7,022 nt of DNA from Moduliflexus sp964602655 (GCA_964602655.1 CAZRSF010000128.1:1-7022), one strand, 5' to 3'; numbered from the stretch's first letter, positions 1 to 5,550 are shown. The notes: generated from the sequence alone by a model not told the origin. Numbers and translations are program-made.

Positions 1-468
1 GGTTTTGCCGAATGGCACGCTATTGAAAAATTTCAGCAGCGTTTCCCAGAATGGCGCGACGGTCAGCCCGGTAAACAACGCCAGCACGCCAGTGATCAGC
101 CAGAGCAGTAACGGTGCGCGTTTGACGCCGCCAGAAGTCAATTGACGCAGCGGTTCGGCATATTCGCCCAAATCGAATCGGTCGAACGTTGCGTTATCGA
201 ATTGCAACGGGCGTCCATCTTTTTTGCCGATTCGGCGCGCCTGCCAGAAATTCGCGCCGAGAAATGCCGCGCCTAACACGGTAAACAGCAGCACATACCA
301 GAATTTGGCGGTGAACATCGTCCAGAACACCGCGCTGTAACTGAGCGAACCGAACCAGAGCCAATCAATGATAAAGCCTGCGAAAATACTCACGAAAAAA
401 ACAATCGCGACGACGGCAAGCGCGAACAAGCCGAGCAATCGCTGGAAGTTCTGTGGTTTCATACGCAT
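1..468 (-). CDS. UPF0182 (COG1615) family membrane protein, N-terminal part
   Basis: The gene reads leftward from an ATG at 468 and stays open for 156 codons to the window edge, so only the N-terminus is present. A clear Shine-Dalgarno site (AAAGGAGAG on the minus strand) lies just upstream of that ATG; an in-frame ATG two codons later is less well placed. Hydrophobic segments at about residues 10-32, 54-74 and 118-140 look like the first three membrane spans. The signature of the family is visible as IDWLWFGSLSYSAVFWT at about residues 34-50, and again at the cut end as WETLLKFFNSVPFG, which in this family precedes a DP.F..D..FY motif. Members are usually about 900-1000 residues, with an N-terminal membrane region and a large exposed C-terminal part. 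Their function is unknown. The gene diverges from the glucosidase across the repeat-rich gap, and nothing ties the two functionally. Confidence 0.85.
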   Translation of the reverse strand, partial: MRMKPQNFQRLLGLFALAVVAIVFFVSIFAGFIIDWLWFGSLSYSAVFWTMFTAKFWYVLLFTVLGAAFLGANFWQARRIGKKDGRPLQFDNATFDRFDLGEYAEPLRQLTSGGVKRAPLLLWLITGVLALFTGLTVAPFWETLLKFFNSVPFGKT

Positions 469-524
469 CAACTCTCCTTTTTCGAATCTTCGATGTTATC
501 GCATTATTCACGAGGGTTGAACCC

Positions 525-557
525 AACCCTGCCAGGGTTTTGAACCCTGGCAGGGTT
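525..557. repeat. Paired 15-bp palindromic repeat
   Basis: AACCCTGCCAGGGTT (525-539) and AACCCTGGCAGGGTT (543-557) are exact reverse complements of each other, separated by TTG. Each is also a 7-bp palindrome around one central base. A further small palindrome, GGGTTGAACCC at 514-524, directly abuts them. This layout is typical of dispersed REP-like intergenic repeats. Strong alternative hairpins are possible on both strands. It lies upstream of the minus-strand UPF0182 gene, so it could fall in that gene's promoter or leader, but no such role is shown. Confidence 0.8.
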
Positions 558-667
558 CTCACGGGGCAATGCTTCCGAATGATGCTATATAATAATCTGT
601 CTCAGTTGATCTTCATACATCCGCCTGCTTTTTTGGCAAGAAAAATATCCGTTTCTCTCTGATTGGA

Positions 668-723
668 TAATATTTATACCGATTGCGTTCGAAAAGATGA
701 TATTCGCGCCGTAGGCCGAAACT
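668..723 (+). repeat. Diverged half-copy of the palindromic repeat at 966-1075
   Basis: This stretch reads closely like the left arm of the element at 966-1018 and like the reverse complement of its right arm (1021-1075). Shared blocks in order are TTATACC, ATTGC, TTCGAA, AGAT, a TATTCGCG block shared with the left arm, and CGAAACT. The mirror half is mostly lost: after a 4-nt turn, only GTTTCG (727-732) still pairs with CGAAAC (717-722), with scattered matches out to about 740. It is best read as an older, eroded copy of the same family. Confidence 0.7.
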
Positions 724-752
724 GATGTTTCGCCCGTAACGAAACAACAATG

Positions 753-782
753 AGGAGTGCAAAAGCAAGCGTTTGCACTCCT
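753..782. repeat. Perfect 11-bp inverted repeat (hairpin)
   Basis: AGGAGTGCAAA (753-763) pairs perfectly with TTTGCACTCCT (772-782) around an 8-nt loop. No T-run follows on either strand, so it is a poor intrinsic terminator. It more likely belongs to a dispersed palindromic repeat family. It shares no obvious sequence with its neighbouring repeats. Confidence 0.75.
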
Positions 783-837
783 GGATTCGGTGTTAAGGCG
801 AGTGAATAACGCGGTGAATGGCGACATATCGGGTGAG

Positions 838-871
838 ATGGATTAAATTGAATCAATTCAATTCAATCCAT
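838..871. repeat. A+T-rich inverted repeat, 16-bp arms with one mismatch
   Basis: Arms 838-853 and 856-871 are complementary except for A845 against C864, with only two bases between them. The right end runs into TTATTTTTCTT, which gives it the outline of a rightward intrinsic terminator. However, the stem is A+T-rich and no rightward gene lies upstream, so a terminator role is doubtful. Confidence 0.6.
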
Positions 872-943
872 TATTTTTCTTGACAAATTCTTCATTATCT
901 AAGCCAAACTGCTCTGGAAACAATTCATTTTCTGAATATTCAC

Positions 944-972
944 TTCACCATTCGAAATCGAAAGGATATAAT
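944..972 (+). promoter_or_regulatory. Possible sigma-70-type promoter for the GH31 gene
   Basis: A perfect TATAAT lies at 967-972, preceded at a 17-bp spacing by TTCACC (944-949), a 4/6 match to TTGACA. Transcription would start near 980, inside the palindromic repeat, and the 5' leader of the glucosidase message would then fold into a long hairpin. The -10 hexamer sits in the left end of that repeat (966-1018). The -35 match is only fair, so this is a candidate. Confidence 0.4.
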
Positions 973-1075
973 GCCAATTGCGTTTTGAAAGATCATATTC
1001 GCGATGTACGTCGAAACTACAGTTTCGACGTACAATTGACGATCTATTCGAAGGCAATTTGGTATAAGGATATTA
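966..1075. repeat. Long imperfect palindromic element (MITE-like or repeat unit)
   Basis: The core is GTACGTCGAAACT (1006-1018) and its exact complement at 1021-1033, with two bases between. Similarity between the arms continues outward with small gaps. The left arm CCAATTGC, TTTTGAA, AGATC blocks match the reverse complement of the right arm CCAAATTGC, TTCGAAT, AGATC blocks, out to about 966 and 1075. Each arm is roughly 50 bp. There is no coding capacity. A half-copy lies at 668-723, which shows this is a repeat family and not a unique hairpin. The right end overlaps the translation start region of the GH31 gene. Confidence 0.75.
1066..1070 (+). promoter_or_regulatory. Shine-Dalgarno site of the GH31 gene, inside the repeat
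   Basis: AAGGA lies 8 nt before the ATG at 1079, and no better site is seen for other nearby starts. It falls in the outer end of the right arm of the palindromic element, so it could be paired with the left arm in RNA and partly hidden from ribosomes. That occlusion is an inference. Confidence 0.5.
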
Positions 1076-1078
1076 CGT

Positions 1079-3259
1079 ATGATGCAACATCAATCATTAC
1101 TTCAAGATACGACATGTTATCGCAGCGGTTCTCCGTTCCCGACCGGCGCAGCGCTTCCTGAAATGACCACGTTCGACATTCGGCCTGTCGCCGCGCTGCC
1201 CTATTTTACCATCGAACAAACAGACGGAAAAACCGTCTTGCGCTATGACCTCGCAAAAAATGATCGCGTCTATGGTTTAGGCGAACAGTTGGGCGGCGTC
1301 AACAAACGCGGCAAAGTGTATCGCACGTATAACACCGATATTTCGCCGCATCAGCCGCATGTCGAGACTTTGTACGGATCACATCCGTTTGTGTTCGTGA
1401 CGGGACAACGCGGATTCGGTTTCTTCATAGACTATCCCTCTGACATGACCTTCGACATCGGGCATAGGCATAAAGATCGGCTGGAAATCCTGATTCCGTC
1501 CGAAGATTTCGATCTCTATCTGTTCGATGTCAGCAAGCCGAAACAGATCATTCGCGAATACCTCACATTGACCGGATCGCCGTACATTCCGCCGAAATGG
1601 GCGTTCGGTTATCAGCAATGCCGGTACAGCTATCCTGACGCCGAGACCGTGCAGGCCATCGCGAAGCAATTCCGCGCGCTCGATATTCCGTGCGACGCCA
1701 TCGGCATGGATATTGATTACATGGTGAACTATAAAGTGTTCACGCTGGATGACGAGAAATTTCCGAATTTCGCCGAGTTCGTCGCGCAGATGAAAGCTGA
1801 CGGCTTCAGGCTCGTCCCGATTCTCGACGCCGGCGTGAAGGTCGAACCGGGCTACGCGCTTTATGACGAAGGCAAGGCGAATGACTATTTCTGCAAGGAT
1901 GAACGCGGCGAGGATTTCGTCGCCGCCGTCTGGCCGGGCTTATGCCATTTCCCCGACTTTCTGCGCGAAGAAGTGCGGGCATGGTGGGGCAAACAGTATG
2001 AAATGTTCACGGATCAGGGCATCGAAGGCTTCTGGAACGATATGAACGAACCGGCGATTTTTTACGTGCCGGACAAGCTGAAAGAGATGCGCGATAAGAT
2101 ATACGCCATTCTGAGCAAGGACGAGCTTGGGCGGGAATTGACCGAGGTCGGCGACGCGATGGAGATTTTCAACCGCCGCGAATATTTCAAGGCGTTTTCG
2201 CAGCGCACCGACGATGGCCGGGTCGTCAACCATGACGCCGTGCATAACCTGTACGCCTTCGATATGACGCGCGGCACGGCGGAGCAGCTTGAACAGGCGA
2301 TGCCGGATAAGCGCTACTTTTTGCTGTCGCGCGGCAGTTACGCCGGTCTGCACCGCTTTTCCGGCATCTGGACGGGCGATAATTCCAGTTGGTGGGAACA
2401 TCTCGAAGTCAACATGCACATGCTGATGTCGCTCAATTTGGTGGGTTTCTTCTATACCGGCGCAGATACCGGCGGATTCGGCGCGGAAGTCTCGCCGGAA
2501 CTGATGATTCGCTGGATGCAGCTTGGCATGTTTTCGCCCTTGTATCGGAATCACACCTGGTATGGCTCGCGTCAGCAGGAACCCTGGAGTTTCGACGCGG
2601 AGACGACGGCGATTCTGCGCGACGTGCTGCGCCTGCGGTATGCGCTGATTCCGTATGCCTATTCCGAATACATGCGAGCCGTGGGGGAACTCAGGCCGTT
2701 CATCGCGCCGCTCTTTTTGGAATTCGACGGCGAGCGCGTTCAGCAGGTCGAAGATCAATTCATGTACGGCGAATCGCTGATGATTGCGCCGGTCTATACG
2801 CCCAATGCGCGCGGGCGGTTCGTCCATCTGCCGGAAGGCCGCTGGCTGCATTGGAATGCGTCGCGTTATGAAATGCGCGACATGACCGTGATGCAGCCGG
2901 GAGAGTATTACGTGAACGCCGACATGCGCGAAGTGCCGCTGTTTCTGCGGGAAAATCGCCTCTGCGTGCTTTCCGAGCCGATGAGCCATGTGGACGAGAA
3001 GCCTACTCGGAAATTGACCGTGATCGGCTTCGTCACGGATACGGCGGAATTTACGTATTATGAAGACGACGGCGCGAGTTATGATTACCGCAAAGGGAAA
3101 TATGGAACGGTTACGATTCGCGCAGTCAAAACGAACACAGGCATCGAAATCTCTTGCGAAAAACTTGAGGAGAATGGTTATGCCCTTCAAGTAGGTGAAC
3201 TCGAATGCGAGTTCTACGACGCGCAGGGAAATCGGCACACATATTCCCTGACCGTCTGA
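1079..3259 (+). CDS. Glycoside hydrolase family 31 alpha-glucosidase
   Basis: The enzyme should release glucose from the non-reducing ends of alpha-glucosides by the retaining GH31 mechanism. It lacks a signal peptide, so it probably acts in the cytoplasm on imported sugars. The 726 residues comprise an N-terminal beta-sandwich (to about 165), a catalytic barrel (about 170-520) carrying beta-domain insertions, and C-terminal beta-sandwich domains. Visible motifs are GMDIDYM (209-215), GFWNDMNEPA with nucleophile Asp321, GIWTGDN with acid/base Asp434, and RNHT with His492. The overall text resembles the gut-bacterial enzyme Ro-alphaG1 of Blautia obeum. The spacing of the two catalytic aspartates (113 residues) equals what I recall for that enzyme (307 and 420), an offset of 14. 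The residue matching its Trp169 is Tyr183 here. The ATG at 1079 has AAGGA 8 nt upstream; a second ATG follows at once. The gene appears intact and G+C-rich (41/60 in a hand-counted sample at 1801-1860). Confidence 0.95.
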   Translation: MMQHQSLLQDTTCYRSGSPFPTGAALPEMTTFDIRPVAALPYFTIEQTDGKTVLRYDLAKNDRVYGLGEQLGGVNKRGKVYRTYNTDISPHQPHVETLYGSHPFVFVTGQRGFGFFIDYPSDMTFDIGHRHKDRLEILIPSEDFDLYLFDVSKPKQIIREYLTLTGSPYIPPKWAFGYQQCRYSYPDAETVQAIAKQFRALDIPCDAIGMDIDYMVNYKVFTLDDEKFPNFAEFVAQMKADGFRLVPILDAGVKVEPGYALYDEGKANDYFCKDERGEDFVAAVWPGLCHFPDFLREEVRAWWGKQYEMFTDQGIEGFWNDMNEPAIFYVPDKLKEMRDKIYAILSKDELGRELTEVGDAMEIFNRREYFKAFSQRTDDGRVVNHDAVHNLYAFDMTRGTAEQLEQAMPDKRYFLLSRGSYAGLHRFSGIWTGDNSSWWEHLEVNMHMLMSLNLVGFFYTGADTGGFGAEVSPELMIRWMQLGMFSPLYRNHTWYGSRQQEPWSFDAETTAILRDVLRLRYALIPYAYSEYMRAVGELRPFIAPLFLEFDGERVQQVEDQFMYGESLMIAPVYTPNARGRFVHLPEGRWLHWNASRYEMRDMTVMQPGEYYVNADMREVPLFLRENRLCVLSEPMSHVDEKPTRKLTVIGFVTDTAEFTYYEDDGASYDYRKGKYGTVTIRAVKTNTGIEISCEKLEENGYALQVGELECEFYDAQGNRHTYSLTV

Positions 3260-3628
3260 ATGTCATTCACTGATGTTACGCAAGCCAATCGGACATGGCA
3301 CCAGATTCCCCTCCCAGGAGGGGATCACGGTCATTGTTTCGAACATGGCGCGGTGATCTGGTCAGCCACGTATGAAGCGTTCGGCAACGCCCATATTGAC
3401 ACGGAAATGGTCGTCAATAACCTGCGCTTCCCGGAACAGTACTTCGACGCCGAAACCGGCCTGCACTACAACTTTCAGCGCTATTATGAGCCGGTGACGG
3501 GGCGGTACGTCTGCGCCGATCCGATGGGATTCGACGCTGAGGATGTCAATTGCTATGGCTATGATCGAAATGTATGGGGAATTTCCGATATTTCGGTCGT
3601 ATTTCAAAGCCTATCAGCCTATTTCTGA
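3260..3628 (+). pseudogene. RHS repeat-associated core fragment (orphan RHS tip)
   Basis: An open frame of 122 codons begins right at the glucosidase stop. The RHS-like part is residues 29-101 (about 3344-3562): GAVIWSATYEAFGNAHIDTE, then NNLRFPEQYFDAETGLHYNF, then GRYVCADPMGFDAEDVN. This is the conserved core that in RHS proteins sits just before the variable C-terminal toxin tip. All upstream YD repeats are missing, and residues 1-28 do not look like RHS. The usual LRFPGQ reads LRFPEQ. After residue 101 the expected YVRNNP-type continuation is lost in favour of an unrelated 21-residue tail. It has no ribosome binding site of its own, and is best read as a remnant left by deletion or recombination. 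Confidence 0.8.
3307..3324. repeat. Short G+C-rich inverted repeat after the GH31 gene
   Basis: TCCCCTCC (3307-3314) and GGAGGGGA (3317-3324) are perfectly complementary with two bases between. It lies about 50 nt past the glucosidase stop and just before recognisable RHS homology begins, near a likely recombination junction. No T-tract follows, so it is not a canonical intrinsic terminator, though it may slow transcription or protect the 3' end of the message. Confidence 0.45.
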
Positions 3629-3662
3629 CGGTGTGATTATCTTAGAGGAGACACCACGATGA
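3555..3662 (+). CDS. Possible 35-residue ORF, translationally coupled to the exported protein
   Basis: In the frame next to the RHS fragment an ATG at 3555 opens a 35-codon frame ending in EETPR. Its TGA at 3660-3662 overlaps the next gene's ATG as ATGA. If the RHS frame slipped by one base near 3550, this frame would become its C-terminal tip and would run into the following gene as many RHS tips run into their partner genes. It matches no family I know and has no clear ribosome site, so it may be chance. Confidence 0.2.
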   Translation: MAMIEMYGEFPIFRSYFKAYQPISDGVIILEETPR

Positions 3663-4150
3663 AAAAACAACATCGTATCGCATTTATTTTTGTAGCAATT
3701 AGTGTCGCGTTCGGCTCGCTTTTTTGGACTCTGCATGCTCAAGGAGATTCGATAGTCATGGAATATGACCTTGATCGGCGCTATACGATACAATTACGAG
3801 CAAGAGACAATTGGGAAGTGTCTATTCCAGTGTATATAACGGTGAATGACAAACAGGAGAGGGATATTATATTGCGCTCAAGTTCAATTTATTTTTATTC
3901 CCCAGAGTTTCTTGAACGAAAAATGTTAGGAGATGGTTTACACATAGAAATTGCCGAGCAAATATTCTTTGTGTATCATGGAGAGAATCGTAACAAAATT
4001 CTCTCCATGATTTGTCTCGACGATCATTTTATCTACCCAGCAAGTGAAACTCAGGAAGATCAATATTACACCCAAATTGATCATTTTTTTACGACTCTAA
4101 AAGTACTGCTCAAGAATGATCAATTGCAATTATCTGGTTGGTCAAGATGA
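3659..4150 (+). CDS. Small exported protein of unknown function
   Basis: I do not recognise this 163-residue protein. It starts at an ATG with an excellent Shine-Dalgarno site (AGAGGAG, 8 nt spacing). It begins with a classical signal peptide: MKKQHR, a hydrophobic stretch to about residue 24, then LHA as a likely cleavage site near residue 27. There is no lipobox cysteine. The mature part, about 135 residues, alternates charged and beta-strand-like stretches. It is clearly more A+T-rich than the flanking sugar genes (20 G+C of 60 in a hand-counted sample at 3841-3900), which suggests transfer. It sits just after an RHS core fragment and just before an RHS repeat fragment, the place where RHS loci carry variable tip-associated genes. 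A role as an immunity or cargo protein is possible from position only. Confidence 0.75.
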   Translation: MKKQHRIAFIFVAISVAFGSLFWTLHAQGDSIVMEYDLDRRYTIQLRARDNWEVSIPVYITVNDKQERDIILRSSSIYFYSPEFLERKMLGDGLHIEIAEQIFFVYHGENRNKILSMICLDDHFIYPASETQEDQYYTQIDHFFTTLKVLLKNDQLQLSGWSR

Positions 4151-4350
4151 CGGGTTTAAATCTGTTCGGCATAACCGTCGGCAACCGGACGGCCACCTCG
4201 AATGCCACCGGAACAATTGCACACAATCCCAATAATGAACTCTTGACATACGGCGAGACGGGGTATACCTACGATAACAACGGCAACCTGACCGAAGTGC
4301 AGTCGGGCGGCGTGACGCTCTTCCGCTATTGCTATAGTGATCCTACATGA
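4138..4350 (+). pseudogene. RHS/YD-repeat fragment
   Basis: From about 4177 to 4338 the translation reads like RHS repeats: GNRTATSNATGTIAHNPNN, then LLTYGETGYTYDNNGNLTEV, then GGVTLFRYCY. GNRT and YDNNGNLT are classic YD-repeat signatures. This segment normally precedes the core found at 3344-3562, yet here it comes after it, so the two pieces derive from different RHS copies or from a rearrangement. The fragment has no start of its own; the open frame overlaps the end of the preceding gene by 13 nt. Its homology stops within two bases of the left end of the inverted-repeat element at 4340, and the stop codon lies inside that element. It is non-functional as it stands. Confidence 0.8.
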
Positions 4351-4417
4351 GTTGTGTCACCCCGTTTCCCCTATAGTGGCGGTTATAAAAAGCACAGTGA
4401 CACAACTGACGTAGGAT
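4340..4417. mobile_element. 78-bp MITE-like element with 21-bp terminal inverted repeats
   Basis: The left end (4340-4360) starts ATCCTAC and runs into AGTTGTGTCAC. The right end (4397-4417) is its complement, GTGACACAACT then GTAGGAT. They match at 19 of 21 positions, with the two mismatches flanking one pair in the middle. The 36-bp interior has no coding capacity. Its left end coincides with the point where the RHS repeat fragment breaks off, as expected for an insertion or a deletion ending in a transposable element. I see no clear target-site duplication and cannot name the parent insertion sequence family. A TATAAA at 4384-4389 could act as a -10 box for the next gene, but no good -35 accompanies it. 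Confidence 0.65.
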
Positions 4418-4444
4418 GCCCATACAGAAACGAAGAGGAACAAT

Positions 4445-5114
4445 ATGATGTGGCGAATACTGTTGATCGTTTGGATGGTCAGTTGGGGAATAGTATCGGT
4501 CGTTTTTGCTGAGGAATGTCCACAGGAAACGCCCATTCCGCCGATCATTGAGCTTTCTCTACGCATTCAGGAAATTGATGTCATGAAGCAACGTATTGTT
4601 GTGGAATTACTCGTCAAAAATGTAAGTAACCACCCGCTTGTGCTTCCATTGTTACCGACAGGCGTCATTGATAAATTTGGAGGGTGGAATGGATGGGGGC
4701 TTCTTATTATTCATCAGCAAAAAGGCCGTTTTGAGTTTTTTGACAGCGGATCAAGAATTCTTGATTTGTATGAACATGAGGTGTTGAGTAAAGAAGATCT
4801 TCATCTGCTGACAACTCCCCTTCAAAAAAAGGATGTATTCACGTTGCAGCCAACAGAAACATTGTTTGTTCCTATTAATATTGCCCATGCCAAACAGTTT
4901 CATCAGGCAACGAAAAATAATCAGACGACGTCGTTTGATCTTCTATTTAATATTTCTGGAACATACACCGTTGAAGCGTCTTTAGCGATTGATGCCGCCG
5001 CTTTTCCTGATTGGNNNNNNNNNNTCACTGCCGAATCGTTGGGCTGGGTATGTGACCTCTCCTACGGAGACGTTCGAGATTCCGTCCGAGGACGCAGAAG
5101 GTACGGCGAAATAA
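4445..5114 (+). CDS. Exported beta-sandwich-like protein of unknown function, interrupted by assembly gap
   Basis: The start ATG at 4445 (or the adjacent one at 4448) follows AGAGGA at 4434-4439. Residues 1-22 form a signal peptide, hydrophobic from WRILLIV on and ending VFA before EECPQ. The mature part has an Ig-like, strand-rich pattern: IVVELLVKNVSNHPLVL, a glycine/tryptophan-rich turn, DVFTLQPTETLFVPINI, then a GTYTVEASL strand. After the gap, the frame starting at 5025 gives NRWAGYVTSPTETFEIP and ends at TAA 5112. That W-x-G-x-V-x-S ending is what I expect after a G-x-Y-x-V-x-A strand in periplasmic proteins of this type, so I take it as the true C-terminus. It requires the real gap length to be a multiple of three rather than 10. 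The specific role is unknown. Codon use is A+T-richer than the sugar genes (25 G+C of 60 at 4681-4740). It follows RHS debris, like the gene at 3659. Confidence 0.75.
5015..5024. other. Assembly gap (10 Ns)
   Basis: Ten consecutive Ns are a typical placeholder for a scaffold join of unknown or estimated size. The gap falls inside the exported-protein gene and shifts its apparent reading frame by one, so a naive translation across it gives a false C-terminus. Confidence 0.95.
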
Positions 5115-5150
5115 CACGTAAAGAGACGTGCAGAGGAGTTACGTGCAAAC

Positions 5151-5259
5151 AAAAGATGATAACCTGATCGCGAGGAGTGTTCGGGCGGCGGCAAGGTGTC
5201 GCTCGATAAGTTCGAAAAACGGGATTGCTTTCAACGAGCGATACATGTCATCATCTTTT
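5151..5259. repeat. 109-bp element with terminal inverted repeats
   Basis: AAAAGATGAT (5151-5160) is exactly complementary to ATCATCTTTT (5250-5259). Inward, the match continues with one small gap: AC, TG and ATCGC on the left meet their complements on the right, giving arms of about 22-25 bp. An internal hairpin, TCGCTCG (5199-5205) with CGAGCGA (5235-5241), competes with the inner part of the terminal arms. There is no coding capacity. It could be a small mobile element or a structured RNA ending in a T-run (5256-5260). Its sequence differs from both other inverted-repeat elements here. Confidence 0.55.
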
Positions 5260-5321
5260 TAGCAAATGGTTTATCTTTGAGCATAATGTATCACTTACCA
5301 TTCAACCACGACCTAATTTTC

Positions 5322-5349
5322 TTGACAGAATAACAACCGGTTGCAATAT
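5322..5349 (+). promoter_or_regulatory. Promoter for the permease/hydrolase pair
   Basis: A perfect TTGACA (5322-5327) is followed after 16 bp by CAATAT (5344-5349), only a partial -10 match, with TG just upstream of it. The operator palindrome at 5334-5343 fills the spacer, so a bound repressor would block RNA polymerase directly. That arrangement supports this as the regulated promoter. The implied leader before the permease start is about 190-200 nt and includes the second operator and the hairpin at 5498-5527. Confidence 0.5.
5334..5343. promoter_or_regulatory. LacI-type operator, copy 1
   Basis: CAACCGGTTG is a perfect 10-bp palindrome with a central CpG, the usual form of operators for LacI/GalR-family sugar repressors. 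It sits exactly between the -35 and -10 boxes. It shares 11 bases, CAACCGGTTGC, with copy 2. Confidence 0.6.
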
Positions 5350-5421
5350 GGGAATTACCTTGCCTATCTTGATTCCTATAGTTTTTAAGGTGAGAGAGGG
5401 CATTATTTTTTCTCCGTCGCT

Positions 5422-5433
5422 GCAACCGGTTGC
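5422..5433. promoter_or_regulatory. LacI-type operator, copy 2
   Basis: GCAACCGGTTGC is a perfect 12-bp palindrome. Its centre is 89 bp from that of copy 1, close to the separation of the lac O1 and O3 operators, so DNA looping by a tetrameric repressor or a transcription roadblock is possible. The repressor gene is not in this window. Confidence 0.6.
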
Positions 5434-5497
5434 GGTGGCGAATTGATTTTTCGAGATGTTCTATTTCCACGAAACTCAACAACATGAACGAAGCATT

Positions 5498-5527
5498 CGC
5501 GATTTTTGACAGCGGTGAAAAATCGCG
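5498..5527 (+). repeat. Perfect 10-bp hairpin ahead of the permease start
   Basis: CGCGATTTTT (5498-5507) pairs perfectly with AAAAATCGCG (5518-5527) around a 10-nt loop, ending 23 nt before the permease ATG. In the leader RNA it could affect initiation on a gene with no obvious Shine-Dalgarno site. It also contains a TTGACA (5506-5511), with a poor -10 (TATTGC, 5530-5535) at 18 bp, so a second promoter cannot be excluded. Confidence 0.5.
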
Positions 5528-5550
5528 CGTATTGCTGACGAATTCAACAC

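Larger units (their letters stand above)
469..1078. other. Repeat-rich intergenic region, no convincing gene
   Basis: About 610 bases separate the divergent UPF0182 gene and the glucosidase. Short open frames occur on both strands, but none has a family match I recognise or a good ribosome binding site, and several run through palindromes. What it does hold is a stack of inverted repeats, listed separately at 525-557, 668-723, 753-782, 838-871 and 966-1075, and one perfect -10 hexamer at 967-972. It looks like an accumulation site for small palindromic elements rather than a coding region. Confidence 0.7.
5115..5550. other. Non-coding control region before the permease
   Basis: About 436 bases lie between the exported-protein gene and the permease. 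They hold an inverted-repeat element (5151-5259), a promoter with an overlapping palindromic operator (5322-5349), a second operator copy (5422-5433) and a perfect hairpin (5498-5527). Short frames crossing it show no recognisable protein family. Confidence 0.7.

Noticed and set aside
880..1161. 93-codon frame upstream of and overlapping the glucosidase
   Set aside because: It runs through the palindromic repeat, lacks a ribosome site, and ends inside the GH31 gene; composition looks random.
2389..2871. 160-codon plus-strand frame inside the glucosidase
   Set aside because: It is an out-of-frame shadow of the GH31 coding sequence with Arg/Ala-rich low-complexity translation and no start signals.
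1940..3238. Long minus-strand open frame (432 codons) antisense to the glucosidase
   Set aside because: It mirrors the strongly supported GH31 gene, is rich in His and Arg as expected from a reverse-strand shadow of G+C-rich codons, and shows no known domain.
3307..3324. Hairpin after the glucosidase as an intrinsic terminator
   Set aside because: No T-tract follows on the plus strand, and the minimal loop makes it unlike a standard terminator.
4332..4378. CTATAGTG occurring at 4332-4339 and 4371-4378 as a possible target-site duplication
   Set aside because: The second copy lies inside the element and not at its right border, so it does not flank the insertion; an 8-bp match may be chance.
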